From NCBI GenBank assembly GCA_016490735.1, contig JAEMWC010000213.1:304001-368000 (forward strand): a stretch of DNA of 64,000 nucleotides, given 5' to 3'. Made by a program: the position numbers and the translations under genes. Below the pieces are notes generated by a model, which saw nothing but the letters and a program-made list of their open reading frames with translations, did not search any database and had not been told where the DNA came from. This stretch comes from Pachyseris speciosa (lineage: Eukaryota; Cnidaria; Anthozoa; Scleractinia; Pachyseridae). This document shows positions 40,223-51,500 of this stretch, one piece after another (positions within the stretch are counted from its first letter, which is position 1; each line of letters opens with the position of its first letter).

Positions 40223-43200
40223 TTAACCAAGAACCTCATCATCATCATCATCAACTTCTTCATCAGGGGCGCACTAGTGGGAAGCAAAGAAAAGGAAATT
40301 TAGTAGACTGACCACAGTACTCAGAAGGGATAAAATCTGTATCCTCACACTTGCACATTTCATCTGCAGGACAAGTAAACATGGGGATATGTGAACAAAA
40401 TCCTGAGGTATAATCTCCTGCCATCCCCCCATTACAAAAACAAAAATTAATGCAGGTCTGATGTCAAATAATCCTTATCACATTAAAAAAAACTCCTGGA
40501 CTGAAATAAAAATGTGTTCTGAATGGTTTGCATAACACTTAAAGCTGGGTAGAAGTTTCTTTTTGTGTTGAAATTTTAGAGACAGACTGTCACCTGTTGT
40601 TTTCAAAGGTTTGTAGTACACAAGTTTCTTGTGATATTGTTGTACATGAAAATGAAATTTATTTAGGGTTACTTTCTCTTGTATCTGTTTATTGTACTCG
40701 CCCAAGTAATTTTGAACTTTAGAAACTTTTGATAGCGAGTGCAAACAACAGTAAATGATATCATTGCTTTTTATCACGGGTACTAACCAGATATTCCACA
40801 AAGCAGACCTGACCATCCTCATTGATGATCATGTACTGCATTGACAGGAATCCTCTATTGTCCATTCTGATGGAGATTTTGCTTGAAAGTTGCAGTGCCT
40901 TGGTGGATGGTTTGAGAAGGCTAATTTTATACCTGTTTGTTTGTGTTTGTTGGCACTCAAATGATTCCACCATGTCCGAATCTTTTGGAAAATCTGACTG
41001 AAATAGCAAAATGAAGTTGTACTTGAAGTAATGTTTAATACAATAAAACATTTGTTGATTATTTGTATATTATAAGCAAATTTCATTAACAACGTCATTT
41101 ACAACTTTATAACCTCTCTGGATTTCTGTTTGTTTTCAACTTTACAAATACTGAGGTCCTATTTTCCTTCTCTATGCTTCTAATTAAAATTGAGCGTTTT
41201 GTTTAATTTTAGCTACATCTTTAAAATGCCTCTATGAAATATTAGTATTGAAGGAAAGGGACCAGTTGAATAACAAAATTTATTTTGTGAAATAAGAGCA
41301 AGGAAGCCCTGTCAAAGAGGGCCGCATATGCAATCAGGGAAGAGGGGAGTTAGGTCCCTTTTTTCCATACCAATGTAAAAGCATGCTCTGGAAATGCCAT
41401 GAACAATAATACTGAAGGGCTTTGTGGAAAACTATGCTTAGTGGATTTTTAGGTGAACGCGTTTTTTGGCCCGTGTTTTCTCGAGGACTAAATGCAAAGC
41501 AGCAAAAAAGAATACAGAGCAATGTTTACCACATAAAAACAAGCCTGTATGCAAAAACCCAGTAATTTTGGAGCAAAAAAAAAAAAAAACTCCCCCAAAC
41601 CCACTTAGCATAGTTTTCCACCAAGCCCTTCAATAATAATGTTGTGGTTGCAAGAGTACACAGGAGGGTGTAATCATTGTAATTCCTGAACCCTGAGTAA
41701 GAAATTCATCTGTGTTTAAGTTTCATCTCTTATTTGGTAAAAATAATCTGACTAAATATTGACAGAAGTCTCACATGTGTGCTGCCAGCATGGCCAAAGG
41801 TTGACAGTCTAAAATACGGGTTGTCTGGTGACATGAGAATCTGGAGCACTTCGCTTGTCATGTCCAGTTCACTGAATGCTTCCTTTAAGCATTCTGACTG
41901 CAATATACAAAGAAGCATTTTGAGGATGACCAGACATCATTTGTACAAGTATTGGTATAACAGGAATGTTCAGTATACTTATAGATGTCATTAACTTGTA
42001 CTGAACACAAGTAGGAGCCCATCACTAGGATCATACAACTCCCATACTAAGCCTATGCCACAGCATTTTTACAGACCGATCTATTTTTAGACTATCTTTT
42101 CCTGCGAAAAGGGGCTATGAGGATGTCAACAGTATCAAGAGTGCTACTTAGCAACAAAGTAAAATTTCATCCTTGTTAGGACTCATCAGCATGACCATAG
42201 TTTCAATGAGCGAAAACAAAGTCTCTGCAGGTGCAGATACTTTTTGGCATGTGTAGCAACTTGTGATTGGTCACTGGGGCTCCTGCGGGAGTGTGATATT
42301 GACAGGAAATTCAATCTAAAAATAAATCGGTCTGTGAAAACGCCATGACAGGAATATAGGGCACTTGTACACTCCTAGTGATGGACTCCTGACACAAGAC
42401 AAAAAAACTAGGAGGCTATAGACCAGGGAGTGAAACCTGAACACTGACCAACTTAAGATTTCTCCTTACTTTGTTACTACTTGATCAACCATGCAAGTCA
42501 AGAGAATATAGAAAATAGTCACTAGAGATAAAAGGAAAACATATATGCTGATAATTGGGCTTAAAGAATTGAGCCACAAACACATACATAATTGTGGGAA
42601 CATATTTACCCACAACTGACCTGCTGCCAACATCGGTGGCTTCATAGCTCAGTTGGTTAGATCATCGCACCGGTATGGCGAGGTCAGGGGTTCAAACCCT
42701 GTTGAAGTCCAGAATTTTTTTCAGGCTTCTTTTCGCAATTGTATAAATTGCGTTCTTAACTGCAAGGATCATTCTTCATTTGATTTCATTTTGACAGTTC
42801 ATATATGATTTATTTCATATATGTAATTTACATCATCAGTAATGCTATTTGACATGTTTATCAGTAATTCAGTTTGTAAGTTAGAATCTATTTTTTACTG
42901 ATCTTACTTTCATGATAATCTTGTTGAGAACTTCAGCGCTGCTGAAGTCAAAGTCCAAAGTTTCATCAGGCTCTTGAGTCTGAATGCTGCAGTCTGTTAA
43001 GACACCCCCTTCTTCCAGCCTAAAAAATGTGAAAACAGAGTCAGAAAAAAAAATATTGAAGGAGGATAGGCTTGAGACAGCAGGGAAGACCAGCTTTAGT
43101 TAGTCAGTAGAGTCCAGTCAACTACTCAATAGCTAGACTTTTGCAAGCACTAAAAGCATGATTTTCTGGGGCTTGTATGATATAGAAGTTTTGACCTCAA

Positions 43201-45188
43201 AACTGTCTTATAAGCCACATTATATGTACCCAGCCTAGTAGACAGTAAATTGCAAGTTCATTGCCATAATAATATTATTGGGTCCACAACTACCAGTAGA
43301 TAACAATCAGTAATAGACCTTTCTCATAAAGGTGCCAGACAAAATAATTAACCTTACTAATCTAATTGGCATGTTTTTTTTTCTGAAAAGTGAGGTTACC
43401 ATGCAGAACTAATTAACATACATACCATTAAAGAATAATCAAATTGTCCACCATTATGAAAACAGTCGATGGACCAAACGCTGTCTAAAAAAATACATCC
43501 CAGAGGGTATGTAATATCCAACAATTTGACCTTGATCATGAAACAATTAAGAGTTATTTCTGCATGTGGTACTATGGTAAAGGACATTTTTTTTTCTGTG
43601 AGAAATCTTGTGATACCAATTACCCTTGGACACCAGTAAGGCAAAACCTGCGCCACTTTCCCAACCAATGAGAAGGAAAACCAATCACAACTTGCATGCA
43701 CACATTTTCCCACGCTTTGTGCCGGTTATGTGTAATTACTTCGAATTGTGATTGGTTCATTGTGCTATTTACATCTGTTGTGATTGGCTGGAGTAATTGA
43801 ATTGGTTTTAGTTCTATGACACTCAAATGAAAACTGCTCTAACAAGATAAATACATTATTTGCTATTTGGGGGAAAATTGGAGCATAAAATAATATATTT
43901 TTTATACTTACATAAGAATAAGGGGAGACCCATATCCAGCATAACACATCTTCAGTGCAGTAAAATTTCCAGTGTCTTTGGAGGAACCAAAAATATTCAG
44001 ACATTCCTAGAAATGACAGTCAGAATAAAAATCAGTTTTGCAACATAAACATTCTGTGGGAGACGGCATTTGTAACAAACGTCGCCTCTCATATTGGCTT
44101 TCTATTCATTTATTGGTGAGTTGCAGTAACAGCCAAGGAAAAAATAGTCAGTGACATTTTTTTTACCAATAAAACATTCAGATTTATCCTAAAGGTGGCA
44201 CTCTCTTCTTTGAAAGTAAACTCCTGGAAGATACCACTCTGCACAAAAGCGTTGGCCTGGACACACTTGGCATCTTCAACTGTAACCTTGAGGCCATTAC
44301 TGCTCACAAAACAGGTGGCTGACTGTTGATAAGAAGAGCAAAAGCTATTAAAAACTGCATTATTTTGTTGTGTTTTACAGAATTCAAAAGCTTAATGTGA
44401 ATCTGAGCTGTACTCAATGTTTTTACTGACTAATATTCTTAGTTTTCATGATTGTGATGTAGATAGATCTGCTGGCCTGTTTTCAGCTTGGTGATGTAAA
44501 TGATGATGACAATGATCATAATGTTGGTGCTGCTGATGATGATGACGACGATTATGACAGTGGTGATGATAATGATGATGACGACGACGATGATGATGGT
44601 GCTGATCATTATGATGATGATGATGGCTATGATGATGATGATGATGACGATGATGATAACGGTGGTTATGATTATGATGATGATGACAGCAATGATGATG
44701 ACTGTGGTGATGATGACGGCGGTGATGATTATGATGATGGCCACAATGATGATGATGATGACAACGACGATGATGGCGACAATGATGATGTTGTTCTACT
44801 AAAAAGGACGATTTAACAATGGTAACAAAGAAAGTTAACCAGATCTGGGCTTTCCAAAGGTATGGAAATAAGGATGCAGATATAGGTTATTTAGAATTGG
44901 TTTGAGAGTTTAATATTTTCAAGGTAAAATAAGTTACATACGCGCGATTAAAAAACCAAGAAATTTCATCTGAGTTCAATCGACTTTCCATTCACGTTCC
45001 TCTGGGTTTTCCACGAAATTAAGAAGGAATGGATTACCATCTTATTGAAGGTATGAATGTGTAACTAGTTTAATTACCTCTTTGAAGTGTACCGCTTTAA
45101 GGATGTTATGTAGATTGCGAGCGTTGTCCAACTTCGCCACAAGAATGTAGCGATTATCATCACCACTTTGCTGCGTGAGCCTAGACAT
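40223..45188 (-). CDS. RAD1: RAD1 checkpoint clamp subunit (9-1-1 complex), 7 exons
   Basis: The coding exons on the minus strand are 45188-45078, 44322-44167, 44006-43912, 43019-42908, 41897-41775, 40997-40788 and 40273-40223. All junctions are GT-AG and in phase, giving 285 residues against 282 in human RAD1. RAD1 forms the ring-shaped RAD9-RAD1-HUS1 clamp, loaded at damaged DNA in the nucleus to activate ATR signalling. Conserved stretches are NGLKVTVEDAKCVQANAFVQ and GIFQEFTFKEESATFRINL in exon 2, DETLDFDF in exon 4, EAFSELDMTSEVLQILMSPD and PYFRLSTFGHAGS in exon 5, and YKISLLKPSTKALQLSSK and MDNRGFLSMQYMIINEDGQ in exon 6. The last exon supplies an acidic tail (EEVDDDDDEVLG). The start ATG is the only one that yields the LTQQ N-terminus. 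The gene is head-to-head with CABIN1. Confidence 0.95.
41413..41632. mobile_element. MITE, TGAAGGGCT family, copy 3
   Basis: The left end TGAAGGGCTTTGTGGAAAAC (then TATGCTTAGTGG) is inverted at the right end (CCACTTAGCATAGTTTTCCA, CCAAGCCCTTCA). The length is 220 bp. It lies in the RAD1 intron between exons 5 and 6. Confidence 0.8.
42012..42391. mobile_element. MITE, CAGGAGCCCAT family, copy 2, with an internal insert
   Basis: The ends AGGAGCCCATCACTAGGATC and CTCCTAGTGATGGACTCCTG match the copy at 39164-39498. Shared inner sequence includes CCATACTAAGCCTATG and AATATAGGGCA. Relative to copy 1 it has an extra segment of about 35 bp at 42160-42205 that resembles a hammerhead core. Confidence 0.75.
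42160..42205 (-). ncRNA. Hammerhead core fragment inside a MITE
   Basis: The minus strand reads CATG, CTGATGA, GTCCT-AACA-AGGAT (stem II with tetraloop) and GAAA. Box spacing and the AACA loop are identical to the ribozymes at 61897-62745. The partner strand of stem I and the stem III/cleavage site are absent downstream, so this is a remnant. Confidence 0.6.
42638..42845 (+). mobile_element. tRNA-derived SINE-like element, family 3, copy 2
   Basis: The head 42638-42710 pairs GGCTTCA with TGAAGTC. It has A box TAGCTCAGTTGG, B box GGTTCAAACCC and anticodon-loop sequence CCGGTAT. The body AGAATTTTTTTCAGGCTTCT matches the copy at 33908-34113. It lies in RAD1 intron 4. Confidence 0.65.
43731..43845. 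repeat. Dispersed repeat shared with 58170-58257
   Basis: GTGATTGGTTCAT.GTGC, TTGTGATTG, and ATGACACTCAAATGAAAACT..CTCTAA recur in the same order at 58170-58257. The copies are diverged and no terminal repeats were defined. Confidence 0.45.
44494..44793. repeat. Imperfect (GAT)n trinucleotide tract
   Basis: About 300 bp of GAT/GAC/AAT triplets in RAD1 intron 1. Its period of three leaves frames open on both strands that translate to low-complexity Met/Ile runs. These are not genes. Confidence 0.95.
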
Positions 45189-45500
45189 TACATTTGGCTA
45201 TTACTGAAAAAACACATTCAAACGGTTTTTGTAAGGCTGCTACAGCCGAGTTTTTTCGAATGAACAGCTTTGAAATCCCCGCGAAGATCCGCCATCTTGA
45301 TTTTGAAGCGTGTGAAGAGACTGGAACTAGCTTGGTATCCAGGCTTGCAATTTACTGTGCAGCCTGGCCTTTCAATGAAGGCAACATGGCGGCTTGTTTT
45401 GAAAGCCTTGACTTAAAATGACCCTCTTTTTTAAGCCTGTGGAAGCTTTTAGAGAGTGTTTTTTCAACTATACTTGATTGAAACTGCAGTAAAAGAGATT
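45189..45500. promoter_or_regulatory. Bidirectional promoter region between RAD1 and CABIN1
   Basis: Only 312 bp separate the two divergent start codons. GCCATCTT at 45291-45298 and CATGGCGGC at 45385-45393 match YY1-type motifs in opposite orientation, as in many vertebrate TATA-less promoters. The CABIN1 5' untranslated region must lie in the right half. The transcription starts are not visible from sequence alone. Confidence 0.6.
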
Positions 45501-48500
45501 ATGGTATGTTGCATAGGCTGTGGTTAGGAAATAATTTTCATCTTAGATATATTATTGTAAGTTTCTGACAGCTAAATTTACGTTCATTTTAAGATTCGTC
45601 TGTGTGCATTAAATGATGATTCAAGTGAGGAAAGTGAACCCGAACCCACTCAGGAAAGTGTCAAGCAAGCTAAGGTAGGAGAGATGTGGAGCCTGTGAAC
45701 TGTACACCAATCCTGTCCTATAATTCACATGTCATCGGCTTCCCCGAGGGTCAACACCCCCCCCCCCCACCCCCTCGGGTGAGGTGTCTCAGCCGAAAAT
45801 TCCCCTGACATCCTTTAAAAACTTGTGAATTCCTCCACCCCTAATCTATGACAGGTGCATAACACAGCCCCATAGGTTAGTAATGCATGTGTTTCTGGCT
45901 AAAACTCTGTTCATGTTCGCTATTTGTGTGCAAGTAATAGCAATAGAATAATAGTTGATAACCTACTTTATATGTTAGTTAATGCACAGCGCTGTGCAGA
46001 AAATCTTTCCTTTACAGTGTATACCTGTTTTTTTGCAGCCAGCTGTGTTAAATGCAGATTAAACTTGAATCAAACATACAATAGCTGTAGTTTTCACAAT
46101 AGGTTATGGTGAGGTCATAATGCATGAATTATGTCTGAAAAATTAGTTTTAGAAGACAAAGGAATTTTATTTTGACCTACAACATTTACAATAATATTAC
46201 ATACATTATTGAGGCCTGTATATCAATAATAAATGGTAAATAGGGATGGGACTGGATTGAAAAATTCATTTACAGTACTGTGAGTCTTTACTTAACAGGA
46301 ATCTGAGGCTTTGGAACTCTACAACAAAGGCCTTGCATTGCAACAAAAAGGAGATTACACAGCATCAGAGGAAGCTTATAATCAGCTGTTGAATTCTGCC
46401 CTAGTTAAAGAGGTAACAGAAGCTAAATGTACAAAATATATTTGTTTAACACAGCTGATTCACATTTAACTTTTGATATAATCAGGCTGCCATTAAGTTT
46501 TGAAGTAGGCGTAACATGAAATATGTCACTCGTAACATCTGAACTTGCTACTTGAAGATTGTTTATTAATAAAGCCACCATCACCCATAACATCAACTGA
46601 GCTTAACGTCCCTAATGATAACCTTGATAATATGGTTGGTAATACTGTGATTAGTGATGTGGACAGTTTCCTTGAATGCAATTCGTTGTATTTGACAAAC
46701 TGAATTAAATGACTGGTTTGATTGGTTGAATAGGCTCCTCCCCCAGATGATGATGCAGGTCTAACTGAACCTGGCCATGTACTGAAATATTCTGCCTACA
46801 AAAACCTGGCTTCACTGGCAGAGAAAAGAGAACAATGGGAGAAGTCAATAGATGCTTATCTGCAGGTGATTATCATTCTTTGGTGTTATAAATTCCAGCT
46901 GAATGTCTTGTTATTTACTCTTAGCACCCGTTCAAGTGCGCTAACTTTGATATGAAATAATTTATTAATAGAAATTTATACAGTGTGGTGTAAATGTATG
47001 CAGAAGAATTTCAAAGCAATGTTTAGCCTTCCCCTCCCCTCCCCCTTCCCTGCACACAAAAATGCTGTTGTGAAGGCCAAACTGTTGTTGGCAGAATTGA
47101 CATCTCCAAGGACAGATGTTAAGTTATCTGATCACAGACATGAAATCCTATACTTTAAACTCCTAATTCATGCAAAGAATGAAACAAACAAACAACAACA
47201 GCAGCAACAACAACAACAACAAAAAAACAAACAAACATGTGTATGCTATTGGACCAAAGCACTAAATCTGGTTCAAACTCTCTCATACCTCTCATGTCAA
47301 GATTGAACTCCCAACTCCATGGTATGGCACGCAGCCAAATGCTTAGAGAGAGAGGGATGTTGAAGTTCCAAATTGAATGCTATGTAAGCTGTTCTAAATT
47401 CTGGATAATGGTTGTTCATCTCTAGGCTGTTGCACTTGATGATTCTGATGTGACTGTCTGGTATCATCTTGGAGTAGTGGCAATGAAGACTTTTGATCTC
47501 TGTCTGGCACGACACTCATTTGAAGAGGTCTGTATTGTTTTACTAGTAACAAAAATACAGCTGAACCTAAGTGGACAGCCACTTATACTGTAGGCCACTC
47601 TCTACCTCAACCTTGAGACCCTTGGTGTTGAATTTGTGATTGATGACTGGACCTGCAGCTGTTCAACTGAAAAAAAAACCAAGGTTCAGGTGATTTTCTG
47701 CCTACAGCACATTATACCTATGTATATGTTGTAGGTGTCTGGTCAAAATGAAATTCAGGTCAAAATGATTTTAACCTAGATCAAAATGAAATTCCTTTGT
47801 CCCCTAACCCTAATTATTCATGAATCATGAATCTTATTAGGGTCAGAAGACAAAGGAATTTCATTTTAACCTAGGTTAAAATTATTTTGACCTGATTAAT
47901 TCCATTTTGACCTACAACATATATTATCCCCTACATATGCACAGCATCCCCTTCTGGGAAGCAGAGAACCCTGGCGCTTGTCATGTTTCACCCTTAAAGA
48001 TTTCGCACTACCACAAAGCATTCTTACAGATGTAGATGTAGATGACTGACTTATAAATGACCATCCCCTGTAAACAAATGGGTTTGAGATCGCTTACCCA
48101 ACACTGGTTGTAGTTTGGTGAATTCAATTTCTGAGTGTATGATTTACCTTTTGCTAGGGTTTGAAGTGTAATCCAAAGCACTGGCCTTGTCTAGACCTGC
48201 TCTGCACAGTGTTGTATGCTGTTGGGGACTACTACAGTAAGTTTAATTATGTTGACATCAACTATGGCAATTAGTTTATTTGGTGGCCTGTTTCAAGAAG
48301 GTGTTAAATATTATGTATGGTGAGAACATTCATTTTGTTACTGTATATGTTTCGCTCAAAAATTACATGTCAGGCCTTCATATGTTTTTGTGTACTACAT
48401 TATATTATTTTATTGTCACATAATCATGAACCTAGTCATTTGCCTGGCTTATTACTTTAAGTTGAATCAATACTGTAGCTCAGTACCATAAAAACTCGTG

Positions 48501-51500
48501 TATAAGCCACACTTTTTTGCCGAAATTTTGGGCTCAAAATCGCGGGTGCGGCTTATATACGAGACCATTGCTTTCAGAAGGAGTAAACTGACTTCTATGA
48601 GGTCACAAATACTGAAATAGCACCAAAAACCTTCGGTGAATTAAGATTTAATGCATTGCTTTCGGTAGAAATAGTGGCTTCCAAAGGAGCAGTTTGTATC
48701 TTCAGGTTCAAAACCTGAATCTTGCTCACCAGTCGTTCTAAACTCTAACTGGCATGGAATCTCCATGCTTCCACGAAAGATTTTTACAATGTTGTCTTCG
48801 ACTGTACCAATCACTTCAATCTCTCCACTACGTGAGAGAAAATACCACGCTATTCGGGAGAACTCGTGAAGCAAATGGCCGACCATTTCATTGCCTTTCA
48901 TTACTTGCATGGTTTGTTTATCCTTGAAGTTGTTAAACTCTTATTTAGCGACAAGTTTTTCTCCGACCGATGGCTTCCGTATGTCTTTATAAACACTATC
49001 CACACACAGCTGATGTGAAAGCAAACCTCCATGTTGTTTTTTTTTCTGTTGTTTTCTGGTCGTTGTCAGCTGCTCTGGTGTCCAGACTTCCCTCTGTAAA
49101 TGTTTGCGTGGTTACTCGCAAAATAGATATAACTTGCATGTATGGGTAACAGAGTATTACAGCAGGCATACACATACTACCCACTATTCCCCTGTACACC
49201 CTGTATTCCCCTGTACACCCTGTATTCCCATGTACGACCTGTATTCCCATGTACGACCTGTATTCCCATGTACACCATGTATACCCATGAACACCCTGTA
49301 TTCCCATGTACACCCTGTATTCCCATGTACATCCTGTATTCCCATGTACACCCTGTATTCCCATGTACACCCTGTATTCCCATGTACGACCTGTATTCCC
49401 ATGTACACCATGTATACCCATCTACACCCTGTATTCCCATGTACACCCTGTATTCCCCTGTACACCCTGTATTCCCCTGTACACCCAGTATTCCCATGAA
49501 CACCCTGTATTCCCATGAACACCCTGTATTCCCCTGTACACCCTGTATTCCCTTGTACACCCTGTATTCCCCTGTACACCCTGTATTCCCATGTACACCC
49601 TGTATTCCCCTGTACACCCTGTATTCCCCTGTACACCCTGTATTCCCCTGTACACCCTGTATTCCCATGTACGACCTGTATTCCCATGTACGACCTGTAT
49701 TCCCATGTACACCCTGTATACCCATGTACACCCTGTATTCCCATGTACACCCTGTATTCCCATGTACGACCTGTATTCCCATGTACACCCTGTATTCCCA
49801 TGTACACCCTGTATTCCCATGTACACCCTGTATTCCCATGTACACCCTGTATTCCCATGTACGACCTGTATTCCCATGTACACCCTGTATACCCATGTAC
49901 ACCCTGCATTCCCATGTACACCCTGTATTCCCATGTACGACCTGTATTCCCATGTACACCATGTATACCCATGTACACCCTGTATTCCCATGTACACCCT
50001 GTATTCTCATGTACACCATGTATACCCATGTACACCCTGTATTCCCCTGTACACCTTGTATTCCCCTGTACACCCTGTATTCCCTTGTACAACCCGTATT
50101 CCCATGTACACCATGTATACCCATGTACACCCTGTATTCCCATGTACACCCTGTATTCTCATGTACACCATGTATACCCATGTACACCCTGTATTCCCCT
50201 GTACACCTTGTATTCCCATGTACACCCTGTATTCCCTTGTACAACCCGTATTCCCATGTACACCATGTATACCCATGTACACCATGTATACCCATCTACA
50301 CCCTGTATTCCCATGTACACCCTGTATTCCCCTGCACATCCTGTATTCCCATGAACACCCTGTATTCCCATGTACACCCTGTATTCCCATATACACCATG
50401 TATACCCATGTACACCCTGTATTCCCATGTACACCCTGTATTCCCTGTACACCCTGTATTCCCATGAACACCCTGTACTCCCCTGTACAGCCAGTATTCC
50501 CATGAACACCCTGTATTCCCATGTACACCCTGTATTCCCCTGCACACCCTGTATTCCCATGAACACCCTGTATTCCCATGTACACCCTGTATTCCCATAT
50601 ACACCATGTATACCCATGTACACCCTGTATTCCCATGTACACCCTGTATTCCCTGTACACCCTGTATTCCCATGAACACCCTGTACTCCCCTGTACAGCC
50701 AGTATTCCCATGAACACCCTGTATTCCCACGTACACCCTGTATTCCCCTGCACACCCTGTATTCCCATGAACACCCTGTATTCCCATGTACACCCTGTAT
50801 TCCCATATACACCATGTATACCCATGTACACCCTGTATTCCCATGTACACCCTGTATTCCCTGTACACCCTGTATTCCCATGAACACCCTGTACTCCCCT
50901 GTACAGCCAGTATTCCCATGAACACCCTGTATTCCCACGTACACCCTGTATTCCCCTGCACACCCTGTATTCCCATGAACACCCTGTATTCCCATGTACA
51001 CCCTGTATTCCCATATACACCATGTATACCCATGTACACCCTGTATTCCCTGTACACCCTGTATTCCCATGAACACCCTGTACTCCCCTGTACAGCCAGT
51101 ATTCCCATGAACACCCTGTATTCCCACGTACACCCTGTATTCCCATGTACACCCTGTATTCCCATGTACACGCTGTATTCCCCTGTACACCCTGTATTCC
51201 CATGTACACCCTGTATTCCCATGTACACCCTGTATTCCCCTGTACACCCTGTATTCCCTTGTACACCCTGTATTCCCCTGTACACCCTGTATTCCCATGT
51301 ACACCCTGTATTCCCCTGTACACCCTGTATTCCCCTGTACACCCTGTATTCCCATGTACACCATGTATACCCATGTACACCCTGTATTCCCATGTACACC
51401 CTGTATTCCCCTGTACACCCTGTATTCCCCTGTACACCCAGTATTCCCATGAACACCCTGTATTCCCATGAACACCCTGTATTCCCCTGTACACCCTGTA

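Noticed and set aside
42638..42710. Possible tRNA-Thr gene
   Set aside because: It folds tRNA-like but has C at position 33 and is followed by a body shared with 33908-34113. It is better explained as a SINE head.
44439..44802. Met- and Ile-rich frames on both strands
   Set aside because: They are read-through of the imperfect GAT trinucleotide tract in RAD1 intron 1.
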